In this document: in pieces, positions 35,108 through 44,133 of the stretch
How positions within the stretch are numbered: position 1 is the stretch's first letter
Layout: each line of letters begins with the position of its first letter
Position numbers and translations under genes: made by a program
NCBI GenBank assembly: GCA_020057295.1
Contig: JAGVGF010000001.1
Coordinates: forward strand, 57,468 to 121,467
Origin: an archaeon
GTDB lineage: Archaea; Nanobdellota; Nanobdellia; Woesearchaeales; UBA9642
Direction of reading: 5' to 3'
DNA length: 64,000 nucleotides
The notes under the pieces: generated by a model
What the model saw: the letters and a program-made list of their open reading frames with translations, nothing else
The model's database searches: none
What the model was told of the DNA's origin: nothing

Positions 35108-35725
35108 ATGTTAACAAATAAAAAACTCAAGGAACATCACAAAAAAAGACAGCATGAGATAAAGTCTAGATTAAAAGAGTTTCAAAATAACGGCACAAAA
35201 TTAAATACTAAGGAATTGTTTACAGAATTATGTTTTTGTATATGCACACCACAAAGCAAAGCTGTAAAAGTTGCTCAAGTGATTAACAGTTCGAACACGA
35301 ATAAGTTAATGTGCTTAGAACATGCTAAACTTGCTGAAATGTTGCGTAGCAACACAAGATTTCATAACAATAAAGCTAAACACATAATAGCTGCAAGAAA
35401 GTTTATTCCTAATCTAAAAAATCTAAGTAAAGATAGCATACTTGCTAGAGAATTCTTGGTAAGAAATATTAAAGGACTAGGATATAAGGAAGCAAGCCAT
35501 TATTTAAGAAATATTGGTTACAGAAACTTATGTATAGTTGATAGACATGTTATTAATTTAATGCATGAACTTAAAGTGTTTAAGAACAATATTCCACCAA
35601 GTACTCCTAAAAAATATGTAGAAATGGAGCAACAAATCAAAGATTATGCTAAACTAATAAATATTGATGTTGATGAATTAGATTTAACTTTATGGTCTAT
35701 AAAAACAGGACATGTGTTCAAATAG
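35108..35725 (+). CDS. 8-oxoguanine DNA glycosylase/AP lyase, Ogg2 family
   Basis: The product has 205 residues. The helix-hairpin-helix region reads G-L-G-Y-K-E-A-S-H-Y-L-R-N-I-G with the catalytic Lys, followed by I-V-D-R-H with the catalytic Asp, as in archaeal Ogg2. The N-terminal F-C-I-C-T-P-Q-S segment and the L-x-L-W end are also family traits. It removes 8-oxoguanine and nicks the abasic site. Confidence 0.9.
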   Translation: MLTNKKLKEHHKKRQHEIKSRLKEFQNNGTKLNTKELFTELCFCICTPQSKAVKVAQVINSSNTNKLMCLEHAKLAEMLRSNTRFHNNKAKHIIAARKFIPNLKNLSKDSILAREFLVRNIKGLGYKEASHYLRNIGYRNLCIVDRHVINLMHELKVFKNNIPPSTPKKYVEMEQQIKDYAKLINIDVDELDLTLWSIKTGHVFK

Positions 35726-35794
35726 TACAAATTTTGCATAAATATTTTAAAGACAAGCACAAAACATGAAAATAGTAAATTTTGGGGTGAATGA

Positions 35795-36523
35795 TTGAAA
35801 AATCCGTTATATCTATTAAATTGCTATTTGAAAGAATTTGATAGCACAGTTACACACGTTAGTGATGATGGTTCAGAAATTACTTTAGAAGATACAGCAT
35901 TCTATCCAACCAGTGGTGGTCAGCCACACGATAATGGTATAATAACCACAACAGATGGTAGATTGTTTAATGTTATAGATATAATAAAAAAGGATGGTGT
36001 AATAGTTCATAAAGTTGATAAAATAGGATTACAAGTCGGCAATATAATTCACGGAGTTATAGATTGGGAATACCGTTACAAACTTATGAGATATCATACA
36101 GCATCACATATATTATCAACATTAATTAATCAGGAAACAGGTGCTGAAATAACAGGTAATCAATTATATCATGACAAGGCACGTGTAGATTTTAGCTTAG
36201 AAAATTTTGATAGAAGCCTGATGCAAGGATTTCAAAATAAAACTAACGACATTATACGTAAAGGCTTACCCGTAAATTTTAGAATACTTGAACGCGAAGA
36301 AGCATTTAAAATACCATCACTAGTAAAATTAAGAAAACAATTATCAGAAACAATCAAAGAAATACGAATAGTAGATATAGCAGATAATAACTTTGACTTT
36401 GATCATCAAGCATGCGGAGGAACACATTTAAAAAATACTACAGAAATTGGTGAGATAGAAATATACGAACTAGAAAATAAGGGCAAAGAACGTAGAAGAA
36501 TATATTTCAGAATTAAGGAGTGA
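35795..36523 (+). CDS. alaX: Alanyl-tRNA editing protein AlaX
   Basis: The gene encodes 242 residues from TTG 35795, with GGGGTGA four bases upstream. Editing-domain motifs are present: F-Y-P-T-S-G-G-Q-P-H, R-Y-H-T-A-S-H-I-L and C-G-G-T-H-L-x-x-T, the zinc-binding set. AlaX hydrolyses Ser- or Gly-tRNA-Ala made in error. The length corresponds to the medium AlaX-M type. Its stop overlaps the ribosome-binding site of the next gene (36529), so the two are probably translated from one message. Confidence 0.92.
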   Translation: MKNPLYLLNCYLKEFDSTVTHVSDDGSEITLEDTAFYPTSGGQPHDNGIITTTDGRLFNVIDIIKKDGVIVHKVDKIGLQVGNIIHGVIDWEYRYKLMRYHTASHILSTLINQETGAEITGNQLYHDKARVDFSLENFDRSLMQGFQNKTNDIIRKGLPVNFRILEREEAFKIPSLVKLRKQLSETIKEIRIVDIADNNFDFDHQACGGTHLKNTTEIGEIEIYELENKGKERRRIYFRIKE

Positions 36524-36528
36524 ATATA

Positions 36529-37614
36529 ATGGATGAACGTATAGGGATGGCAATATTCTTAACAATATTTTTATCAATTTATGGATTATTAAATTTTTTC
36601 ATATTATCAATGTATGCACGCTTATTTAAAATCGATAAGGGATACATATTTTATATCATACTAGTACTATCAGCATTATCTTATCTTATAGCAAACATGA
36701 TTATAGCAAATCATAGCGATGCAATAAGCAGAGGAGTATATTATATCGCAGGATTATGGATGGGTTTCATGTTTTATTCGTTCTGTGTATTACTGATATA
36801 TTTTGTGATTGATTTAGCTACTCCAATCACAAGTAAATTGTTAGGAATAATAATCTTGTTAGGTGTTTTAAGCATACTCATTTATGGAGTTTTTAATGCT
36901 GAAAAGTTGACTGTTAAGGAAATAAATATACAAACTAGTAAGAACGCTGATTTGCGTGTAGTGCAGTTTAGTGATATACATCTTGGAGCAGTATATGGCA
37001 AGGATAGGCTTAATGATGTTGTTGTTAAAATCAATGAGCTCAAGCCAGATGTTGTAGTAATAACAGGAGATTTGATTGATGGAAAATATAATTATGATAA
37101 ATCTATTTTTCAATTATTAAACAATATCACTGCAGATATTTATCTTGTTTCTGGTAATCATGAACAATATGCTGGTTTCGCACTTGTTGAAGATTTGCTT
37201 AATGGAACAAAGGTTAAATGGTTGCGTGATGAAGTTATAGAATATCATGGAATACAAATTATTGGATTAAGCGATAGTGGTGATAAATTAAAAGTCAATA
37301 TGATGCTTGAATCAATGAATGTAAGTACAAAATTAGATTCTGATAAATATAAAATATTATTATATCATAGACCAACAGGATGGAAAGATGCGTCAAAATA
37401 TGTTGATTTAATGTTATCTGGACATACGCATGCTGGACAAATATGGCCTTTTAAGTATTTATCATGGATTGAGGCACATGCAGCACACGGAGTGTATAGG
37501 ATTGATGGTGGAGAATTTATGCTGTATGTTAGTCCAGGCACAGGAGGATGGGGTCCTCCGATGAGAGTAGGCTCACATCCTGAAATAACAGTATTTAATA
37601 TACAGAAACAATAG
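36529..37614 (+). CDS. Membrane-anchored metallophosphoesterase
   Basis: The start was set at ATG 36529 (361 residues) behind GGAG. Four membrane helices (residues 5-25, 38-58, 70-95, 105-125) precede a calcineurin-type phosphoesterase: F-S-D-I-H-L-G, I-T-G-D-L-I-D, S-G-N-H-E and L-S-G-H-T-H-A-G-Q, all metal ligands. It is an intact enzyme of the YkuE/YaeI type. Substrate is unknown; a nucleotide or lipid phosphate is plausible for this arrangement. Confidence 0.9.
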   Translation: MDERIGMAIFLTIFLSIYGLLNFFILSMYARLFKIDKGYIFYIILVLSALSYLIANMIIANHSDAISRGVYYIAGLWMGFMFYSFCVLLIYFVIDLATPITSKLLGIIILLGVLSILIYGVFNAEKLTVKEINIQTSKNADLRVVQFSDIHLGAVYGKDRLNDVVVKINELKPDVVVITGDLIDGKYNYDKSIFQLLNNITADIYLVSGNHEQYAGFALVEDLLNGTKVKWLRDEVIEYHGIQIIGLSDSGDKLKVNMMLESMNVSTKLDSDKYKILLYHRPTGWKDASKYVDLMLSGHTHAGQIWPFKYLSWIEAHAAHGVYRIDGGEFMLYVSPGTGGWGPPMRVGSHPEITVFNIQKQ

Positions 37615-37828
37615 TTTATATCGTGAAGAATATGATTTGATATTAATAAAATTCTGTTGATTAAAAAGAGTCATATTTTATCATATAAAGACTTATTTTG
37701 TGCGTATTTTAATCATTTTTTCTATTCTAATGTAGTATAAAAACATAACTTTTATAAATAAGCGTGCTCAAGATATGTATGTAATTGTGCTTAGGATAAG
37801 TATGTTAGAGGCTGACAGGTGATTTGCA

Positions 37829-38380
37829 ATGGATTCTATTGAGCGAATGCGAAGAATAAATGATTTAACCAAAGAGTTAAAACAGAGAGGATTTGCAGAA
37901 TCATCGTTTGAGGCTATAAAACAAGCTAATCAAATATATGGTAGTGATGATTTGGATGATCATGTTAAGCATGGGATAATACAAAATAGTCCGCATGAAC
38001 GTATGACAAAGGAGGATACAATGGGTGATGATAGCATACCTTTTAGTGATCGTAAGACAGCGAAACTCAGTGAGAACGTTGATGTACTAACTAATAAGAT
38101 GAATGAAATTATTAGAGCAATAAATGATTTGGATGGCAGACTTGCAGATATAAAATCAAAGCAAGATAAAATGTTAATTACATTAAACGCTAGACCTGAA
38201 CCAAGATTAGAACCAAAAATGGAATCTAAAGTTGAACATGTTGAAGCTAAGCAGGAACAACCTCATGAATCATCTCCAGCTGCGGTAAAAGATGAATATA
38301 GTATAAATCAAAGAACAGGTAATTTTCAAAGTCAAGATGTCGCCATAGATAAAATGTTTTATTATGGTAATAAAAAATAG
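37829..38380 (+). CDS. Coiled-coil protein of unknown function
   Basis: The product has 183 residues, with GGTGAT before the ATG. An N-terminal helical part (1-70) is followed by a coiled coil (about 80-115) and a Pro/Glu/Lys-rich disordered segment. The C-terminal F-Y-Y-G motif is short. No family is recognised. It heads a run of small genes (38393, 38573, 38932, 39223). Confidence 0.7.
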   Translation: MDSIERMRRINDLTKELKQRGFAESSFEAIKQANQIYGSDDLDDHVKHGIIQNSPHERMTKEDTMGDDSIPFSDRKTAKLSENVDVLTNKMNEIIRAINDLDGRLADIKSKQDKMLITLNARPEPRLEPKMESKVEHVEAKQEQPHESSPAAVKDEYSINQRTGNFQSQDVAIDKMFYYGNKK

Positions 38381-38392
38381 GAAGGTGAAAAA

Positions 38393-38542
38393 ATGGCAGA
38401 AGGATATTGTGTAAAATGTAAGGCAAAGGCTGAAATGATTGATTCGAAAGAAACAACGATGAAGAATGGTAGAAAAGCATTAAAGGGTAAGTGCAAGAAG
38501 TGCGGTACAGGAATGTATAAAATATTAGGAATGAGTAAGTAA
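38393..38542 (+). CDS. DUF5679-type zinc-ribbon protein
   Basis: A 49-residue frame with GGTGA upstream begins M-A-E-G-Y-C-V-K-C-K and later has G-K-C-K-K-C-G-T-G-M-Y. The two C-x2-C pairs form a zinc ribbon of the DUF5679 type, common in archaea and found also in bacteria. Function is unknown; zinc binding is inferred. It begins 12 bases after the coiled-coil gene and is probably co-transcribed. Confidence 0.85.
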   Translation: MAEGYCVKCKAKAEMIDSKETTMKNGRKALKGKCKKCGTGMYKILGMSK

Positions 38543-38572
38543 GCTCATTCAATACTTTTTTTATAATTTACC

Positions 38573-38782
38573 ATGGCAGATGAAGAAGAACTAGTTGATT
38601 GTGTAATGGCAGTCGATGAGACACTGTCGGAAGTTGAGGAAGCTCTCGAAGAAAAAAATTATTCTACAGCGTTAAGAAAATTGCGCGAAGCTCGTGAAGC
38701 AATAAATGAATTAAGAAGTGATGATGAATCTGAAGAGGATCATCAAGAAGCAGACATGAATGTTGCTAAAAAACTTACGTAA
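38573..38782 (+). CDS. Small acidic helical protein, copy 1
   Basis: The product has 69 residues, very acidic and predicted to be two helices. It shares D-C-[VI]-x-x-[VI]-D-x-x-L-x-E-[VI]-E-x-A-[LI] and A-[LI]-x-K-L-R-x-[AV]-R-E-x-I with the protein encoded at 38932, so the two genes are paralogs. No family is recognised. Confidence 0.7.
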   Translation: MADEEELVDCVMAVDETLSEVEEALEEKNYSTALRKLREAREAINELRSDDESEEDHQEADMNVAKKLT

Positions 38783-38931
38783 GAAGTGAATTCTTAGGCA
38801 CATGTTCATAACATTTATAAATATAATATACTTTTCTTTATATTAATATACATAAACGTATACTAATATATTTTTATTGTATTTAATTTAGTTATATAAA
38901 AATAGAATATTTACAACAGATTGTGAAATAC

Positions 38932-39135
38932 ATGAATAAAGAGAATATAATTGATTGCATACTAGAAATAGATGTAGCTCTAGCGGAAATTGAATCGGCG
39001 ATATTACACCAAAATCATATTTTAGCAATACACAAATTAAGAAACGTTCGTGAAGTGATAGATGATCTGCGCCAAGAAGATTGTGCAATGGATGATAGAG
39101 AAATAGATATGCATATTATGCAAATAATAAGATAA
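38932..39135 (+). CDS. Small acidic helical protein, copy 2
   Basis: The product has 67 residues from ATG 38932; a GTG at 38923 lies about 26 bases after a TATA box and could be a leaderless start instead. The core L-E-I-D-V-A-L-A-E-I-E-S-A and L-R-N-V-R-E-V-I-D-D-L-R matches its neighbour at 38573, while the C-terminus differs. Tandem duplication is the simplest reading. Function is unknown. Confidence 0.65.
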   Translation: MNKENIIDCILEIDVALAEIESAILHQNHILAIHKLRNVREVIDDLRQEDCAMDDREIDMHIMQIIR

Positions 39136-39222
39136 TCAATAAACAAGATTAAATATATAAAAAAAGCGTTATTCAATAATTAAAATAATAATATTTTTAA
39201 ACTCGTATTCTCATAAAGGGTT

Positions 39223-39375
39223 ATGCCTAGCGATGATGATGATATGGGTATAGCATTAGATGACGATTCAGTAGATGACGAACCGATACCTGCAAGACGC
39301 GATACAAGGATATTTCATCGAAAAAAAGAAAAAAACGACAAAGATGATGATTTTGACGAAGATATATTTGTATAA
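39223..39375 (+). CDS. Very small acidic protein
   Basis: A 50-residue frame starts at ATG 39223, just after GGG and about 26 bases from an AT-rich TATA-like stretch, and stops at 39375. It begins M-P-S-D-D-D-D-M-G, with a basic centre (R-R-D-T-R-I-F-H-R-K-K) between two Asp-rich ends. It is likely disordered and could bind a basic partner, but no family is recognised. Expression evidence would decide whether it is real. Confidence 0.55.
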   Translation: MPSDDDDMGIALDDDSVDDEPIPARRDTRIFHRKKEKNDKDDDFDEDIFV

Positions 39376-39439
39376 GTTCTATTTATAGTATTATAAGGTA
39401 ATTTTATCTTTATGTGTGAATATTTTCTCGCTTTATTAT

Positions 39440-39488
39440 CACTTCTTCACAAATTATATAAAGAAGTGTGTTATAACAATCACTAGTG
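39440..39488 (+). promoter_or_regulatory. Palindromic promoter region of the thioredoxin-regulator operon
   Basis: CACTTCTT (39440-39447) and AAGAAGTG (39461-39468) flank a TATA-like stretch (39451-39460). A second palindrome, CACTAGTG, lies at 39481-39488, where a transcript start would be expected. Together they resemble operators around the promoter of the gene at 39551. Confidence 0.5.
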
Positions 39489-39550
39489 TATGTTAATGCA
39501 CAACTATTTTGTTATTATACTATTAAAAAGAATATTTTGGAGGGATTTAT

Positions 39551-39886
39551 ATGTTAATGATAGATGATAAAAATTTTAAGAGTGATGTACTAAACAGTAA
39601 GACACCTGTACTTGTAGATTTCTATGCAGACTGGTGTGGACCGTGTAGAATGTTAGGACCGGTATTAGAGGAACTATCTGAGGATAAAGATTTTAATGGT
39701 AAATTAAAATTTGCCAAATTAAATACTGAAGAACATCCTGAATTAGCAGAACAGTTCAATGTTCAAGGAATACCTTGTTTAATATTTATACAAAATGGTA
39801 AAGAAGCTACTAGAGTAGTAGGATTTGCCCCGAAACCTGTAATGAAAGCTAAAATACAGTCAGCGTTGGACAGTATTAGTAAGTGA
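39551..39886 (+). CDS. Thioredoxin
   Basis: The product has 111 residues with GGAGGG upstream. The active site is F-Y-A-D-W-C-G-P-C-R (Cys29 and Cys32), followed by K-L-N-T-E-E-H-P-E-L-A and the cis-proline G-I-P-C-L-I-F, with an unusual Cys after the cis-Pro. It is a standard-length thioredoxin that reduces protein disulfides in the cytoplasm. It is followed after 4 bases by a winged-helix regulator, so the two are co-transcribed. Confidence 0.94.
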   Translation: MLMIDDKNFKSDVLNSKTPVLVDFYADWCGPCRMLGPVLEELSEDKDFNGKLKFAKLNTEEHPELAEQFNVQGIPCLIFIQNGKEATRVVGFAPKPVMKAKIQSALDSISK

Positions 39887-39890
39887 AAAG

Positions 39891-40229
39891 ATGGAATTTG
39901 CATGTAAAAACATCGATGTACAAGATATTATAGCTTGTAGCTTGGGATTGAAAAAATCTGAATATAAAGTATTTGAATTATTGCTAGCAAGTAATCATGT
40001 AACAATTAAGGAATTATCAAAAAAATTAGGTCTTGATAGGACTACATTGCAAAAAGTTCTGAAGAATTTTGTATCTAATGATCTTGTGGATAGATATCAA
40101 GAAAATCTTGATAATGGCGGATATATATTTGTTTATAAAATTAGAGATAAAAGCATTCTTAAAAAAAGAATAAATTCTGCAATTGATAAATGGCATACAA
40201 CAGCAAGACATGCAGTAGATAAATGGTAA
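39891..40229 (+). CDS. Winged-helix (TrmB/MarR-like) regulator
   Basis: The product has 112 residues. The winged helix shows V-F-E-L-L-L-A-S-N-H-V-T-I-K-E-L-S-K-K-L, then R-T-T-L-Q-K-V-L-K-N-F recognition helix and a wing N-G-G-Y-I-F-V-Y. A cysteine near residue 5 and another at 16 could make it redox-responsive, which would fit its place in one operon with thioredoxin. Palindromes in the shared promoter region suggest autoregulation. Confidence 0.8.
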   Translation: MEFACKNIDVQDIIACSLGLKKSEYKVFELLLASNHVTIKELSKKLGLDRTTLQKVLKNFVSNDLVDRYQENLDNGGYIFVYKIRDKSILKKRINSAIDKWHTTARHAVDKW

Positions 40230-40282
40230 TAAAATAGATTTATTAGAAATTTATGATTTGAAATGTATACTTTTTCGAAAAA

Positions 40283-40906
40283 TCAAATTTTCTTTTTTAA
40301 CATTTTTCTTTGTTTATGTTCAACAAGATATTCTTTTTTAGACAATATCCATATCATCGCCACACTAGAACCTAAAAAATTAAAAACTAAATCAAAAGCA
40401 TTATTCAAATAATCTCCTACACGATCTCCAGCATTAAAAAACAATACTGCGCCTAGTTCCATTATCTCATTTATTGCGCCTATTCCTAAAACAATAAAGA
40501 CCATCAATAAATATAAGACTATCTTATTATAATGCATTTTTTCATGTAAATAATTCTTTACCATATCATAAACTGCTAATACTAATATAAAACTGGTTAC
40601 AAAATGAACAAAATTATCATATTTTACTATATTTTCTATGAGCCAAGTGTCATAAAGTCTTATTCCATGAATGTATAGATTACCACCTAAGACATGTATC
40701 AATTGTGCGAAGCTTAAACCAACAAGGCTTGAGAATGATAATTGTAGAGTTTTATGATATCTTACTAAAAGTACAAATATAACTAGAACTATAATTCCGT
40801 AGTATACAAATTCTTTATTACCTTTAAATAAACCATACAAAGCAAAGAATAATAAATATGCTCCGGTGAATATCAAAACAATGTTTAAGCTTTTATCTTT
40901 ATTCAT
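40283..40906 (-). CDS. DUF2238/YjdF-like membrane protein
   Basis: The product has 207 residues with six membrane helices. The D-N-F-V-H-F-V-T-S-F motif, N-E-I-M-E-L and G-D-Y-L-N-N-A-F-D-L-V-F-N match the conserved polar positions of the YjdF/DUF2238 family. Its role is unknown. A basic C-terminus (K-Q-R-K-M-L-K-K-K) follows the last helix. Confidence 0.8.
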   Translation of the reverse strand: MNKDKSLNIVLIFTGAYLLFFALYGLFKGNKEFVYYGIIVLVIFVLLVRYHKTLQLSFSSLVGLSFAQLIHVLGGNLYIHGIRLYDTWLIENIVKYDNFVHFVTSFILVLAVYDMVKNYLHEKMHYNKIVLYLLMVFIVLGIGAINEIMELGAVLFFNAGDRVGDYLNNAFDLVFNFLGSSVAMIWILSKKEYLVEHKQRKMLKKKI

Positions 40907-40991
40907 AATATATAATTTGATAAAGTATTTATATAGTTAATTCTTTAAGAAAAAATATAAAATATATTTTTAAAATCATTTCAAAATAAAA

Positions 40992-43900
40992 TTATTTTTC
41001 TAAGAATTCTTGCGGCAATTCTTTCAAATCTATTAGCCTCTGAAATAAGTACAAACGTAATTCTGGAGGCCAACTCTCATCAATTTCTTTCTTATAAGTT
41101 TTTAATGCCGCAATAAAATCTTCACGAACGTGTTTTTTTCCATCAATAATCTCTACAATATGTTCTCTTATCGGAAAAGGTACTCTCTTAAGATTCCAAG
41201 CCATAACTTTAAGATCTTCAGATTCTTGATTTTTTGATTCTTCACGATCCTTTTCTTGTTTTTTCCAAAAAGTATCATAAGTAAATACTGAATCATCTAT
41301 TTTGGAACGTTCTTCCTTAGTGAACTTTTTACCTTGCTTTAATGAAATTTTTGCTTTAACCATATCATGCATTCTTCGTAAAAATGCTAATTTATCTTCC
41401 ATTTTCATTATATCGGTATATCCCATAGTGATTATATTAAATGCAAAAGGACTGGGCATGTCTGTATATGTTTCCGTAATGGCTATGCGTTTATGTTCTA
41501 TAGCTTCTATGACTTTTTCAGAATTTTTGATATCCATTAAATCCTCTAATATTTCTCTGCGTGCTTCCTTTAATATCGGAAAATCTTCACTAATCCTCCT
41601 AACACTACTAATTAATAATCTTGATGACAATTGTTGTCTACCAACACTTTTACGCTTACCCATATATGTTCTAAGAATCATCATAGCACGGGTTGCACAA
41701 TGTCTAAATCTTCTACCTAAAACTTCAGATTTGTCTAATGACATTTCTGCTACACTACGCAAATCCTTAGCTTTAATAAGGTTAAATGCTCTGGCTGCTT
41801 GAATACTATCTTCAGTTAATATGTAAAATCCGTTATCATTAATATTTATTTCAACATCCTTATGTTGTACTCTAGAAATTACTAATCCTAAAACTCTTGA
41901 TAATACATCGTTAACCCTTCGACCATATAATGTATGAAATATTATATATTTCTTTTTATCTTCTGTAAAATATTCTATAGTAATTCTTTTGTCGTGTGGA
42001 ATAATTGAATATTCATATTGTTGATGAAAATATTCATATATTGCATTAGCACCATATTCATCTACATATAAATATTTATGAATAAAATCCATTAATTCCT
42101 CTTTACCAGAATTCTTCTCAAAATGTTCATTCATTAATCTTCTAAACTTTTGTATCTCAAGTGATAAATCAAAGGATAATGGTAAAGTTTCTGAAGCCCA
42201 ACTAGGAACAGTAGGAGGTCTATTAACACTAGTTTTAACAAACGCAGTCATACCTTGAGCATACATAAATTCATATGTATTTCCTCCTAATACAAACACA
42301 TCTCCTCTTTTTAATCTTTCTAGAAAATTTTCATCAATCTTTCCAATGAATTGTTCATCATCTTTAATACTTGCACCATGAAGTTTTACTTTAATGAATG
42401 ATTCATCAGGAATTGTTCCTATATTAGTCATGTACAGGACTCGAGCCATTTTTCCTTTCTTACCAATCATTCCATTACTTTCATCATACCAAATCTTTGC
42501 ATAAACATTTCTATCTTCTAAAGAAACATATTGTCCTGTCAAATATCTTATTACTTCAATAAAATCTTTTCTTGGAAGTGTACGATAACAATAACTTCCT
42601 TTAACAATGCCATAAACTTCATCTAGACTTCTAGATTCTTCAACGGCCATCCCAAATATCTCTTGCGCAAGTACATCTAATGGATTTTCCGGAATATCTA
42701 CCTTGTCAATCTTATGCTCTATAGCAGCTTTTAGTAATACTGAACATTCAACTAAATCATCTCTATCTAAAACTATTATTCTGCCTTTAGATATATCATG
42801 TAATTTATGTCCACTCCTGCCAATTCTTTGTAGGGCTCGAGCAACACTTTTGGGACTGCCGAGCAAGATCACTAAATCTATATAACCTATATCTATGCCT
42901 AATTCTAGACTTGTTGATGACACTACACATTTTAATTTTCCTTGTTTTAATCTATTTTCAATGTTTAATCTATGATCTTTGCTTAAACTTGAATGATGAG
43001 CACCAATAAATGATCGTGCATCAACGTCAAATTTTGCACCATCTAAATCTTCATTGCTGCTGCCTTCATCTAGTTTAACATAATTTTTAGGAAATCTATC
43101 CTTCAAATGATGTACTACACGTTCTGTAGCACTTCTAGTATTGGTAAATATTAATGTGGTCTTATGATCCTGAATAAGTTTATCTAATAACTCATACATT
43201 TTATCATGCGTAGTCTTAAAATCTGATTCTATAAGATTTGGCACAGGACTCAAAACTTTGAGATCCATTTTCTTAATATTTTGTACATCAATAATTTTAC
43301 ACGGCCGAAATTTTTCCAATTCAGCATTTTCCATTCCAACAAGAAACTGTGCAATTTTTTCTAATGGAGAAACCGTTGCACTTAATCCTATTCGCGTGAA
43401 CTCACTATTAGGATTTGCTTTTTTAACAAGAGCATTTAATCTTTCCATACATACTGATAATTGTGTTCCACGCTTACTACTTGCAATAGCATGTATTTCA
43501 TCTACTATGACCCATTCTACATTATTTAATTTTTCTCTGAATTTTGGACTAGTAAGCATTATTCCAAGACTTTCTGGAGTCGTAATAATAATATGAGGAG
43601 ATTTTTTAAGCATTGAAGATTTTTCCGAAGCCGTAGTATCACCCGTTCTAATAGCTACCCTTATAGCATCTAATTTATCTGAAGCTCCCTTAACACTTTT
43701 TTCAGCAATTTCTCTTAATTCCTTTAACGGCAGATTAAGATTCTTTTCAATATCATTAGCCAAAGCCTTTAATGGACTAATATATATACAATAAACTTTA
43801 TTTTCAATCAAACCTTTACCAGCTAATTGAATTAATTCATTAAGTATGGCTGTAAACGCAGATAGTGTTTTTCCAGAACCAGTAGGACTACTAATAAGAG

Positions 43901-44048
43901 TGTTTTCTCTCCTATGAATATTCATTATAGAAAATTTTTGTGGAGGACTAAATTCCTTAAATTTATCTTTAAACCAAGTTCTAACCAATGGACAGAGTAC
44001 GTTAAATGTTTCATCATCCGAATACGGTTTTGACATAAATTCAATCAT
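40992..44048 (-). CDS. lhr: Lhr-type ATP-dependent helicase
   Basis: The start was taken at ATG 44048 (1018 residues), with GTGAT a few bases upstream; ATG 44036 and a TTG at 44087 are alternatives. Superfamily 2 motifs are all present: S-S-P-T-G-S-G-K-T, I-V-D-E-I-H-A, L-S-A-T-V, then T-N-T-R-S-A-T-E and R-I-G-R-S-G-H. The L-D-I-G-Y-I-D and Q-R-I-G-R pattern with the large C-terminal Lhr domains identify the archaeal Lhr family, which unwinds DNA-RNA or branched DNA with 3'-5' polarity. It is complete, in contrast to the truncated helicase at 19778. Confidence 0.92.
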   Translation of the reverse strand: MIEFMSKPYSDDETFNVLCPLVRTWFKDKFKEFSPPQKFSIMNIHRRENTLISSPTGSGKTLSAFTAILNELIQLAGKGLIENKVYCIYISPLKALANDIEKNLNLPLKELREIAEKSVKGASDKLDAIRVAIRTGDTTASEKSSMLKKSPHIIITTPESLGIMLTSPKFREKLNNVEWVIVDEIHAIASSKRGTQLSVCMERLNALVKKANPNSEFTRIGLSATVSPLEKIAQFLVGMENAELEKFRPCKIIDVQNIKKMDLKVLSPVPNLIESDFKTTHDKMYELLDKLIQDHKTTLIFTNTRSATERVVHHLKDRFPKNYVKLDEGSSNEDLDGAKFDVDARSFIGAHHSSLSKDHRLNIENRLKQGKLKCVVSSTSLELGIDIGYIDLVILLGSPKSVARALQRIGRSGHKLHDISKGRIIVLDRDDLVECSVLLKAAIEHKIDKVDIPENPLDVLAQEIFGMAVEESRSLDEVYGIVKGSYCYRTLPRKDFIEVIRYLTGQYVSLEDRNVYAKIWYDESNGMIGKKGKMARVLYMTNIGTIPDESFIKVKLHGASIKDDEQFIGKIDENFLERLKRGDVFVLGGNTYEFMYAQGMTAFVKTSVNRPPTVPSWASETLPLSFDLSLEIQKFRRLMNEHFEKNSGKEELMDFIHKYLYVDEYGANAIYEYFHQQYEYSIIPHDKRITIEYFTEDKKKYIIFHTLYGRRVNDVLSRVLGLVISRVQHKDVEININDNGFYILTEDSIQAARAFNLIKAKDLRSVAEMSLDKSEVLGRRFRHCATRAMMILRTYMGKRKSVGRQQLSSRLLISSVRRISEDFPILKEARREILEDLMDIKNSEKVIEAIEHKRIAITETYTDMPSPFAFNIITMGYTDIMKMEDKLAFLRRMHDMVKAKISLKQGKKFTKEERSKIDDSVFTYDTFWKKQEKDREESKNQESEDLKVMAWNLKRVPFPIREHIVEIIDGKKHVREDFIAALKTYKKEIDESWPPELRLYLFQRLIDLKELPQEFLEK

Positions 44049-44133
44049 AGAATCACGACGTGAAAGATATCCTTCTGAGTATATCAAATTAATTTAAAAG
44101 TGTTATGCAAGAATGTCTAGTGCTCAATCTATT

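Noticed and set aside
40992..44048. The other half of the truncated Hel308 in this window
   Set aside because: The large helicase here is Lhr type and complete, so it is not the missing half.
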